Shown here piece after piece: positions 56,604 through 64,000 of a stretch of DNA of 64,000 nt. The notes under the pieces were generated by a model, which saw only the letters and a program-made list of their open reading frames with translations, had not been told where the DNA came from and did no database searches. The stretch is taken from NCBI RefSeq assembly GCF_027923225.1, contig NZ_BSDI01000007.1, positions 62,001-126,000 on the forward strand, in the 5' to 3' direction. Numbering within the stretch: the stretch's first letter is position 1; each line of letters starts with the position of its first letter. The translations under genes and the position numbers were made by a program. Source of the DNA: Phytohabitans aurantiacus (lineage in GTDB: Bacteria; Actinomycetota; Actinomycetes; Mycobacteriales; Micromonosporaceae).

Positions 56604-58075
56604 AGGTGTGGCAGGCGCTCGCGCAGCCGCGTGCGCACCTGCTCGCGCAACGCCTGGGCGGTGCGCAGATAGGCCGACGCGGGATCCGGCGCGCCGGACG
56701 GGTCGGCGATGTCCCGCGCCGGATCCAGGCAGAAGGTGCGACCCCGCGCCTCGGGCGCGATCTGCTCGACGGCCGTGCGCTGCGCCTGGGTCATGCAGAA
56801 CACCGCGTCGGCTTCGCGGCACATCTGGCGGGTGAGCAGCCGGGTGCGGTGCCGCCGCGGCGGTACCCCGATCCGCCGGAGCGCGGCGACGGCGGGCGCG
56901 GCCATCGGCTCGCCAGCCACCCGCGGCGCCAGCCCGGCGCTCCGCGGGCTCCAGGTGCCGTCGCCGTCGGCGCGGGCGATCGCCTCGGCCATCGCGGACC
57001 TGCCGGTGTTGCCGCCGCAGACGAAGACCACCCGGTGCCGCCGCGCCCACGCCCACCGCCGGGCGGCGGCCGCGCGCAGCGCCGGATAGCTGAGCGCCAG
57101 CACCGCCAGGCCGATGAGCGCGGTGCCGGCGAGTTGGCCCGCCCCGGGTGTGGCGATGCCGGTCAGCCACGCGAGACCGTAGGACGCGACCAGGCCCGAG
57201 AGCAGGCTGGCGCAGCGGTTCGCCGGCACGCACCACGTGTACTCGCGGGGGTCGAGGTAGATGAGCGTGCCGTAGACGAACAGCGCCTCGTAGAGCAGGC
57301 CGACCCCGAACGCCGGGACCGCGGCCGGCGTCAGCAGGAACGAGGTGAACCCCTCGCGCAGCGCGCCGAGGACGGGGCCGGCGCCGATCGCGGCCAGTAC
57401 CGCGAGCAGCCCCACCTGCCACAGCACGGCCGCGATCTGCTCCTCCACCAGATACCGGCGGTCGATCGCCGGGTCGCCGGTCTTCGCGACCCGGCTCATG
57501 ATCTGGAACCGTCCGATGTAGCCGGACAGGTAGACGCCGAGGCTCGCCACGGCGGCCAGGGTCAGCTGGTAGCTGTCCACATCGGCCAGTGCGACGGCGA
57601 CCGCGAGGAGGCTGAGGCCGAGGGCCGCCCACGAGTACACCAGGACCGGCCGGCGCCGGGCGGCGTCGACGACCGGCGACAGGACGAGCACGCCGCCGCG
57701 CATCATCAGCAGCATGAACAGGATGGAGACCCCGGCGAACGTGTAGTTCAGCGTCGTGGTCGCGATGATCAGGGCCATGAAGAGGCCGGCGGTCACGGCG
57801 GCCGGTGCGGGCCAGAGCACCTCCCGCCCGGCCACCCGGCGGCGCCCGGCGTACCGCCACCAGCCGGAGACGCTCAGGAAGGCCAGCGAACCGGCGAGCG
57901 TGCCGAGGGCGGCCGCCGGTAACAGCACCAGGCCGCCGACCCGGGCGTCCATGCCGGGCAGCAACCCGCTGGACAGCGCCTTGGTGAGCGCCGCATAGGG
58001 CGTGTACCAGACGAAGTATCCGATCGCCAGGCCGAGCATACCGACGCCGACCATGCTTCTGCGGGTCGTCACCAC
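56585..58075 (-). CDS. Membrane transporter-like protein fused to a low-molecular-weight protein tyrosine phosphatase domain
   Basis: The 496-residue protein has about ten membrane spans in residues 1-340 (LGLAIGYFVWYTPYAALTKA, AAVTAGLFMALIIATTTLNY and others), resembling a drug/metabolite transporter-type fold. A complete LMW-PTP domain follows from about 348. The phosphate loop is VVFVCGGNTGRSAMAEAI (CX5R), the mid part is CREADAVFCMTQAQRTAVEQ and the general acid Asp lies in DPSGAPDPASAY. LMW-PTP folds also serve as arsenate reductases, so phosphate-ester or oxyanion chemistry at the membrane is possible. I know no such fusion. Two C/G-tract sites lie upstream. Confidence 0.78.
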   Translation of the reverse strand: MVTTRRSMVGVGMLGLAIGYFVWYTPYAALTKALSSGLLPGMDARVGGLVLLPAAALGTLAGSLAFLSVSGWWRYAGRRRVAGREVLWPAPAAVTAGLFMALIIATTTLNYTFAGVSILFMLLMMRGGVLVLSPVVDAARRRPVLVYSWAALGLSLLAVAVALADVDSYQLTLAAVASLGVYLSGYIGRFQIMSRVAKTGDPAIDRRYLVEEQIAAVLWQVGLLAVLAAIGAGPVLGALREGFTSFLLTPAAVPAFGVGLLYEALFVYGTLIYLDPREYTWCVPANRCASLLSGLVASYGLAWLTGIATPGAGQLAGTALIGLAVLALSYPALRAAAARRWAWARRHRVVFVCGGNTGRSAMAEAIARADGDGTWSPRSAGLAPRVAGEPMAAPAVAALRRIGVPPRRHRTRLLTRQMCREADAVFCMTQAQRTAVEQIAPEARGRTFCLDPARDIADPSGAPDPASAYLRTAQALREQVRTRLRERLPHLQQVGG

Positions 58076-58204
58076 GACCGTTCTCCCTCACGCTTAATTG
58101 GCGCCACATTTCGGGTCAGAACCCGGCCTATCACGGCCCCTAAATGGCTGCAACTCGGGAACGGAATATTTCCGTGGAGGGCCACAGAAATGAACTTTGT
58201 CAAC

Positions 58205-58246
58205 AACCCCCGGGGGGTTCTGTACATGGCACATCCCCTGGGGGAT
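58205..58246. promoter_or_regulatory. C-tract/G-tract palindromes, sites 3 and 4 (CsoR-like)
   Basis: AACCCCCGGGGGGTT (58205-58219) and ATCCCCTGGGGGAT (58233-58246) lie in the divergent promoter region of the transporter-phosphatase and the small secreted protein. Their A/T-flanked C5-6/G5-6 pattern matches site 1. Site 4 touches the -35 box of the rightward promoter, and a TTGACA on the minus strand (58203-58198) lies beside site 3. Confidence 0.6.
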
Positions 58247-58275
58247 TGGCAGCGAATAGCGACCGCCCCTACGCT
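58246..58275 (+). promoter_or_regulatory. Sigma70-like promoter for the secreted protein / multicopper oxidase genes
   Basis: TTGGCA (58246-58251) and TACGCT (58270-58275) are 18 bases apart, 36 bases before the ATG. The -35 overlaps the end of C/G-tract site 4, so a repressor bound there would block it. Confidence 0.5.
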
Positions 58276-58311
58276 TCGGCCGCCTCATTTCCTCTTAGTT
58301 GGAGGTGATCT

Positions 58312-58908
58312 ATGCACGCAAATGTTGGAGGCGGCCACGGGGGGCGGTGGCTGCGACCGCTGCTGCTCGCGGCGGCGTCGGCCCTCGCGCTGGCCGGCAC
58401 CAGCCAGGCGGCGCTGGCCGTCCTGGACCGGGACGCCCGGCCGGCCGTGGCCGCACACGCCAGGTCGGGTGACGGCATCGCGGCGACCGTGACCCACGCC
58501 GCCGAGGTCGGCCGCCCGCACGAGCACGACCAGGGCAACAGCGGTGGTGGGCAGGGCTTCCGGATGCCGTTGTCGATGATGCCGGGCATGCCGCCCGAGG
58601 GTCAGGTGCGGATGTCGGTGGCCCTCACGCTGGCCAACACCGCCGCCGTCGGCCGGCCGATCGACCCACCGGGCGAGTTCACGCTCACCGACGACCGCAC
58701 CGGCCAGAGCTGGCCGGCGATCGCCGACACGTTCGGCGGCCTGCCTCGACTCGGGCCGGCGACCGTGGTGAACGGAACGCTCTTCTTCGACCTGCCACCC
58801 GTCCCGTCCAGCGCCCAACTGGTCGTCGACTGGAAGCGGGACGGACGGTCATACCGGCTCGCCGTGCCACGTGAGTCCGGATTCACCGAGCATTCACACG
58901 AGTCGTAG
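58312..58908 (+). CDS. Small secreted protein upstream of the giant multicopper oxidase
   Basis: The 198-residue protein has a Sec signal peptide (PLLLAAASALALAGTSQAAL) and a mature part with HAAEVGRPHEHDQGNSGGGQ and MPLSMMPGMPPEGQVRMSVA. The last half forms a beta-rich domain (FTLTDDRTGQSWPAIADTFG, AQLVVDWKRDGRSYRLAV). The His/Met-rich segment could bind copper; this is inference. GGAGGTGATC before the ATG is nearly a perfect anti-16S match, pointing to strong translation. It lies 29 bp before the oxidase gene and is probably its accessory protein. Family unknown. Confidence 0.72.
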   Translation: MHANVGGGHGGRWLRPLLLAAASALALAGTSQAALAVLDRDARPAVAAHARSGDGIAATVTHAAEVGRPHEHDQGNSGGGQGFRMPLSMMPGMPPEGQVRMSVALTLANTAAVGRPIDPPGEFTLTDDRTGQSWPAIADTFGGLPRLGPATVVNGTLFFDLPPVPSSAQLVVDWKRDGRSYRLAVPRESGFTEHSHES

Positions 58909-58937
58909 TCGAACTTATTCCGAAAGCTGGGAAATCG

Positions 58938-61900
58938 ATGCGAACCACACCAGATCAACTGCGGCGAAGAGCCGCACTGGGGGTCGCTCTCGCCACGGCA
59001 CTGATGCTGTGGCAGCACCTCCTCGACACACTTCGACATGGGCACCTGACGACACCGCTACAGCACGCCCAAGCTGCATTTTTGGATGTACTCATCGCTA
59101 TTCCGGCCGCCGTCGCGGCAATCTGGCTCGCCGACCTCGCGGTGCGCCACACGCGGGCGGACGGGCGGACTTCGGCGGCGCACGCGGCCGCCGTCTCGCT
59201 GTTCTGCGTACCGCTGATGGTGCCGCTCGGCCAGCTCCAGCCGATCGTGCACGGCCTCTTCGTCGACGCCGCCGCGGGGCACCACGCCTCGGCCGGCGGC
59301 GGGACGCTGGCCGGCGCCATCTGGTACGCGATCGGCGCCCAGCCGGTGGCCTTCGCGGTCGCCCTCCTCACCGGCGAGCGGCTGGGCCGGCGACCGGTGC
59401 GTCGGCGCCGGTGGGCCCGGCGCGTCAGCCGCGCCGTCGTGCTCGCCAGCGCGTCCCTGCTCGTGGTCGGCATGATCCCGCAATCCGCCAGCGCGGCGGC
59501 CGCCGCCGCGCCCAGAACGGTGCCCGACCGGGTCGCCGCGGCCGCCGCCGTGGGCGAGTGCGGGTCGGTGCCCCGCCGCCAGTACGACGTCTCCGCCATC
59601 AACCTCGACATCACCGTCAACCGGCACGGCGACCACGACCCGTTCGGCTTCATGTACGTCCTCAACGCCCGCGAGGCGGACGTACGCGCGCAGGAAGCCG
59701 CGCTCCGGGCCGCGGCCCGCGCTCCCGACGGCGCCACCACCGGCGCCAAGGTCTCCATTGGACTCGCCCAGGATCCGATCCAACCGCTCGTGCTGCGGGC
59801 CCGGGTCGGCGACTGCGTCGTCATCAACCTCACCAACAAGCTCACGCAGCCGCCCAAGGGCGGTCCCGGCTTCCAGACCACACCGATCGTCACCCAGCCC
59901 GGCGGCGTGCCCTCGGTCTCCGTCGACATGCAGGGCGTCGCGTACTCCGCCGCCGCGGGCGAGGGCGGGGACCTGGTCGGCAACAACCCGGCCAGCGTCA
60001 TGGTGCCGCCCGGCGCCACCCGCACCTACCGGTTCTACCTCGACCCGCTGCTCGGCGAGGGCGCCCGCGTCTTCCGCAGCGGCGGCAACTCCGTGCAGAC
60101 GACCGCGCACGGCCTCTTCGGCGCGCTCGTCGCCGAACCGGCCGGCTCCACCTGGTCGGACCCGCGCACCGGACAGGACCGCACGTCCGACGTGAGCTGG
60201 AACAGCTGGGAGGCGATGGTCCGGCCGCCGAACGAGCCCGCGTTCCGCGAGTTCACCCTCATGTACCACGAGATCGGCGACGAGAACTTCAACCTGCGCC
60301 GGCCCCCGCGGGAGGGCGCGCCGCAGCCGGCGACGCCGGACCCGGGTGACGGCGAGGGCGCGCCGCTGCCGATGATCGACGAGACCGGCCAGGCCACCGG
60401 CGGCGCCAACACCAAGGCGTACCGGCCGGGCAGCCGCGGGCTCAACTACCGCAGCGAGCCGTTCATGCGACGGCTCAACTCGCTGGCCGCGGCGGGCAAG
60501 ACCGACGCGCAGATGCTGGCCAACGAGTCGCTCGCGTACGGCTCCTACATGTTCGGCGACTCGCCCACCCCGATGCCGCGCTCCTATCTGGGCGAGCCGA
60601 CGAAGACCCGGCTGGTGCATCCGGGCTTCGAGCAGTTGCACGTACACCACCTGCACGGCGGTGCCACGCGCTGGCGGCAGAACCCGGACGCCGACAACAC
60701 CGACATGGCGGGCGGGCTGCGCAAGGTTCCGGTCCAGAACGCCAGCTCCATCCGGCTCGACTCGCAGACGATCGGCCCGGAGGAGACCTACAACCTCGAG
60801 CACGAGTGCGGTGCCGGCGGCTGCCAGCAGGCCGCGGGCGACTTCCTCTTCCACTGCCACATCGCGCACCACTACATCGCCGGCATGTGGAGCTTCTGGC
60901 GGGTCTTCGACACCCGGCAGGCGGACCTGGCGACCCTGCCAGGACGCGCCCAGGCGCCGGCGGCGGTGGACTCGGCCGGGCTGCTCGGCCGGCAGATCGG
61001 CGGGCGCACCGTCGTGCTGCGTGCCAATGTCACCAACGCCTCCACCCAGGTCGCGCTGGAGGATCTCGTCGAGTCCCAGATCCCGCCGCAGGGGGTCCGG
61101 GTCGACGACGAGGACGCCACGGTCTGGAACTGGACCAAGGAGGGCACCGCGACCGCGCCGGTCTACAAGGGAGAGCCGGAGGACACCCGCGTCTGGGCCA
61201 ACTTCTCCTCGACCGCGCCGGGCGTGCGGCCGGCGATCCAGTTCAACCCGACCAACGGGCGGCCGGCCTGGCCGATGCTGCGGCCGCACTTCGCGCAACG
61301 ACCACCCTTCTCACCGAATGGCCACAGCGGCGCGCCGTGGCTCGGCGAGAACGGCTCCGCGCAGCGGCCGGACGGGCTGTGTCCCTCGGGGGCGCCGCTA
61401 AAGACGTACAACGTCACGGCGGTCAGCCTGCCGGTGCGGCAGACCGTGCGCGAGACCGACGCCGGCGGGCGGCTCTTCGTGCTCAACGAGGACAAGCAGG
61501 CGCTCCTGAACGGCACCCGGCCACCCGATCCGCTCACCATCCGGTCCAATGTGGGCGACTGCGTGGCGGTCACCTTCTCCAGCGAGCTGAACCCGGCCGG
61601 CCAGGAGAAGGTCAACATGCACACGCACTTCGTCCAGTTCGACCCGCAGGCCTCGGACGGCGTCATCAGCGGCTTCTCGTACGAGCAGTCCATCTACTCG
61701 GACGCGCGCGAGGACCGCACCGCCACCGCGGCGACCGCCGCCGGCGCCACGACGATCGACGTGACCAACGTGGACCGGCTGCGCCCGGGCATCTCCATCG
61801 GCGTCGGCGTGGGCCGGCCCAACATCGAGATCCGGCGCATCACCGGGATCAGCGGCAACACGCTCACCTTCGATCGCGCGCTCACCAACGCGCACGCCGT

Positions 61901-64000
61901 GGGTGACCCGGTGACCGTGGAGTTCGTCCAGTACCGGTGGTACTCCGATGTGGACTCCGGGACGGTGTTCTGGCACGACCACGTCGACGGCATCCAGTCG
62001 TGGGCGCACGGCCTGTTCGGCGCGCACATCATCGAGCCGGCCGGCTCGACGTACCACGACCCGCGCACCGGCGCCCAGGTGCGCAGCGGCACCATCGTGG
62101 ACATCCGCACCAGCCGCTCCGTCGGCGTCGGCACGGGCGGATCGTTCCGCGAGTTCATGCTCTTCCTCGGCAACGGCCGACAAGGCAGACCGGAGCTCGA
62201 CAATCCCGCCTTCTTCGGCATCCTCGGCCAGAACCGGAACTTCGGCCAGGAGTGCGAGGAGGGATGGATCAACCTCCGGGCCGCACCGATCGGCGAGCGG
62301 GTGCCTCCCGGCAGTACGCCCGCCGATCCCGCCACCACCGACCAGCGGCAGGAGTTCAGCGGGGCGGTGTGCCGAAGTACGACGAGTAACCAGAACGTGC
62401 CGGACGGCTCCAACACGGTGAACGCCACCGTGGCCACAGTGGACCCGTACGCGTTCTCCTCGGTGAAGTACGGCGATCCGGGCACGCCGTTGCTGCGCGC
62501 GTACGTCGGTGACCCCGTCGTGATCCGCACGATCGGGCTCAACGAGCGCGGTGAGGCCCTGAGGATGCAGGGACACCGCTTCCGGGTGGAGCGGTTCAAC
62601 GCCGCCGGCGAACTGACCGACACCGCCACGACCGGCATCTCCGAACGGTTCGACTACATACTGGACGGCGGCGCCGGCGGGCCGGGACAGATGCCGGGCG
62701 ACTACCTGTACCACAGCGCCCGCAACTTCGCCTTCGAGACCGGGGCGTGGGGCATCTTCCGGGTGCACGACCGGCGCAGCGCCGACCTGGCACCGCTGCC
62801 GGACCGCGCCGCGCCACCGACCGGCACCGGCTTCCCGCTGCTGTCGGCGGCCACCGGCAACACGCAACAGGCGCCGGGACCGAACCCGCCGCCGGCCACC
62901 CAGTCCGGCGTGGTCTCGTCCACCCGCGACCCGTGCCCCGCCGGCGTGCCGCAGCGGGCGTACGACGTCTCCCTCATCAACGTCACGCTGCCGACCGCGC
63001 CGGTCATCGACACGGAAGGAGTGATCTATGCCCTCACCTCCGACGTGGCGGGCATCAGGAGCGGGCAGAAACCCGTCGAACCACTGGTGCTGCGCGTCAA
63101 CCGGGGCGACTGCCTGCAGGTGACGCTGCGCAACCAGGTCGACGCCGACTCGCGGTACGGTGGCCGGCGCGCGGGCTTCGACCTGAGCAAGCTGCCGTTC
63201 AACCCGCAGACGTCCGGTGGCGGCGCGGTCGGGCTCAACCCGGACACGACCGTGGCGATCGGCGGCAGCGTCACGTACCGCGCGTTCGCCGACCGGGACA
63301 CCGGCACGTCCATCTTCCGCAACCTCGGCAGCGAGGTGTCGCAGCGGCACGGCGCGTACGGCCTGCTGATCGTCGAACCGACCGGCTCGACCTGGTTCAA
63401 CAGCGCCAACAACGCGCCACTCGGTGCCACGGCGACCAGTACGCAGGCGATCATCCGCGGGCCGGGCACCCAGCGGTTCCGGGAGTTCGCACTCACCCTC
63501 TCCACCACCGACCAGCACTACTCGCGCAGCATCGTGCCGTATCAGGACGTGGTGGCCGGCACGGGCGTCAACAGCACCTTCACGGCCGGCAACCCGCCGG
63601 TCGCGGACAAGGGATTCACCCACGTCAGCTACCACAGCGAACCCATCACCGTGCGGCTGGGCCTGACCAGCTCGCCGCCGAACCCGTCACCCAACTACGG
63701 CACCGCGTTCAGCTCGGCGGTCCACGGCGACCCGGCCACGCCGGTGTTCCGTGCCTACGCCGGCGATCCCGTGGTCTACCGGCTCGGGATCGGTGCCTCC
63801 GACCAGCTCCACAACTTCACCATCGCCGGCCACATGTTCCCGAAGGAACCGAACATGTGGAACGGCACCACCGACCGGCGCTCCGCGCTGCTCAGCTCCC
63901 GCACGGTCACGGCGGGCGAGACGATCGACGCCGAAATCGTCGGCGGTGCCGGCGGCCCGCCAGCCAACACCGGTGACTACATGTACCGCGACGGCCGCCA
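58938..64000 (+). CDS. Giant multicopper oxidase with N-terminal membrane segments (runs off the window)
   Basis: The frame from the ATG at 58938 stays open for at least 1687 residues. About five hydrophobic segments (residues 10-185, e.g. FLDVLIAIPAAVAAIWLADL) end in PQSASAAAA, then several cupredoxin domains follow. Copper ligands are visible: HVHHLHGG (His568-573), FLFHCHIAHHYIAGMWSFWR (His639, Cys640, His641, His644/645, Met650, a full type 1/type 3 site), MHTHFVQFD (His895/897) and FWHDHVDG (His1013/1015). A degenerate YLYHSARNFAFE follows near 1259. This size and multi-domain layout recall the giant manganese oxidases MnxG and McoA. Mn(II) or other metal oxidation at the cell surface is possible. 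Confidence 0.85.
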   Translation, partial: MRTTPDQLRRRAALGVALATALMLWQHLLDTLRHGHLTTPLQHAQAAFLDVLIAIPAAVAAIWLADLAVRHTRADGRTSAAHAAAVSLFCVPLMVPLGQLQPIVHGLFVDAAAGHHASAGGGTLAGAIWYAIGAQPVAFAVALLTGERLGRRPVRRRRWARRVSRAVVLASASLLVVGMIPQSASAAAAAAPRTVPDRVAAAAAVGECGSVPRRQYDVSAINLDITVNRHGDHDPFGFMYVLNAREADVRAQEAALRAAARAPDGATTGAKVSIGLAQDPIQPLVLRARVGDCVVINLTNKLTQPPKGGPGFQTTPIVTQPGGVPSVSVDMQGVAYSAAAGEGGDLVGNNPASVMVPPGATRTYRFYLDPLLGEGARVFRSGGNSVQTTAHGLFGALVAEPAGSTWSDPRTGQDRTSDVSWNSWEAMVRPPNEPAFREFTLMYHEIGDENFNLRRPPREGAPQPATPDPGDGEGAPLPMIDETGQATGGANTKAYRPGSRGLNYRSEPFMRRLNSLAAAGKTDAQMLANESLAYGSYMFGDSPTPMPRSYLGEPTKTRLVHPGFEQLHVHHLHGGATRWRQNPDADNTDMAGGLRKVPVQNASSIRLDSQTIGPEETYNLEHECGAGGCQQAAGDFLFHCHIAHHYIAGMWSFWRVFDTRQADLATLPGRAQAPAAVDSAGLLGRQIGGRTVVLRANVTNASTQVALEDLVESQIPPQGVRVDDEDATVWNWTKEGTATAPVYKGEPEDTRVWANFSSTAPGVRPAIQFNPTNGRPAWPMLRPHFAQRPPFSPNGHSGAPWLGENGSAQRPDGLCPSGAPLKTYNVTAVSLPVRQTVRETDAGGRLFVLNEDKQALLNGTRPPDPLTIRSNVGDCVAVTFSSELNPAGQEKVNMHTHFVQFDPQASDGVISGFSYEQSIYSDAREDRTATAATAAGATTIDVTNVDRLRPGISIGVGVGRPNIEIRRITGISGNTLTFDRALTNAHAVGDPVTVEFVQYRWYSDVDSGTVFWHDHVDGIQSWAHGLFGAHIIEPAGSTYHDPRTGAQVRSGTIVDIRTSRSVGVGTGGSFREFMLFLGNGRQGRPELDNPAFFGILGQNRNFGQECEEGWINLRAAPIGERVPPGSTPADPATTDQRQEFSGAVCRSTTSNQNVPDGSNTVNATVATVDPYAFSSVKYGDPGTPLLRAYVGDPVVIRTIGLNERGEALRMQGHRFRVERFNAAGELTDTATTGISERFDYILDGGAGGPGQMPGDYLYHSARNFAFETGAWGIFRVHDRRSADLAPLPDRAAPPTGTGFPLLSAATGNTQQAPGPNPPPATQSGVVSSTRDPCPAGVPQRAYDVSLINVTLPTAPVIDTEGVIYALTSDVAGIRSGQKPVEPLVLRVNRGDCLQVTLRNQVDADSRYGGRRAGFDLSKLPFNPQTSGGGAVGLNPDTTVAIGGSVTYRAFADRDTGTSIFRNLGSEVSQRHGAYGLLIVEPTGSTWFNSANNAPLGATATSTQAIIRGPGTQRFREFALTLSTTDQHYSRSIVPYQDVVAGTGVNSTFTAGNPPVADKGFTHVSYHSEPITVRLGLTSSPPNPSPNYGTAFSSAVHGDPATPVFRAYAGDPVVYRLGIGASDQLHNFTIAGHMFPKEPNMWNGTTDRRSALLSSRTVTAGETIDAEIVGGAGGPPANTGDYMYRDGR

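Noticed and set aside
59058..61298. Long minus-strand open frame opposite the multicopper oxidase gene
   Set aside because: Val/Gly/Arg-rich with no conserved motif; the plus strand has unmistakable copper ligands.
1..64000. tRNA, rRNA or riboswitch genes
   Set aside because: No cloverleaf with GTTCGA-type arm, rRNA-like stretch or known riboswitch core was found by reading both strands.

Overview
The window is high-GC actinobacterial DNA. SARP, ECF41/ECF42, TetR, LacI and PadR regulators, mostly leader-poor GTG/ATG starts, ATGA/GTGA stop-start overlaps and a very strong bias to C or G at third codon positions all fit. A Micromonosporaceae-like soil actinomycete is the best guess, but nothing here fixes the genus. 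I see no rRNA, tRNA or CRISPR array.

Left part (1-16.6 kb): the head of an isopenicillin N synthase-like oxygenase, a SnoaL-like protein and a DUF222/HNH protein. Next comes a PUFA-synthase-type tandem dehydratase whose 5' end is fused out of frame to the first 75 codons of an alpha/beta hydrolase. Two secreted cell-wall enzymes follow (M15 peptidase, GH3 glycosidase). An ECF42-DGPF operon, an ECF41 sigma factor with an FAD oxidoreductase, a large SARP/AfsR-type regulator and a DrrAB-like exporter complete this part.

Middle part (16.6-34.4 kb): an SOS-boxed imuA-prime-like gene without its polymerase partner, then 1.3 kb of non-coding repeats. A rifampin monooxygenase gene (rox) follows with a rifamycin-associated element in its promoter. 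After it is a series of small stress and metabolic genes (ABM, AraC, DinB, Ohr/TetR, hydrolases, FMO-LuxR-MBL operon, MarR/SDR pair) and a LacI-ThuA-Gfo/Idh catabolic unit. Many intergenic spaces carry clear palindromic operators.

34.4-47.3 kb: a fructan/sucrose operon (LacI, solute-binding protein, two permeases, intracellular and secreted GH32 enzymes), another repeat cluster with a 22-bp-arm hairpin, DUF5990, a secreted unknown, a PadR unit, PlsB acyltransferase and a DoxX-like protein.

47.3-64 kb is the most unusual part. A FecBCD-type siderophore importer with a methyltransferase lies beside a tightly coupled operon. That operon holds a 3-dehydroquinate dehydratase/shikimate dehydrogenase fusion, an acyl-CoA-dehydrogenase-fold protein with a flavin reductase, and four copies of a domain I do not recognise in three genes. 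Flanking it are a nitroreductase, a membrane transporter fused to a low-molecular-weight phosphatase, a small secreted protein and a giant multicopper oxidase running off the window. C-tract/G-tract palindromes resembling CsoR-type copper operators occur in the promoter regions of several of these units and I found none elsewhere. I propose this as one metal-responsive, possibly biosynthetic system.

Two dispersed intergenic repeat families (A, about 60 bp; B, about 57-76 bp with 22-bp arms) recur at 2.1, 7.4-7.9, 17.7-18.5 and 42.1-42.3 kb.
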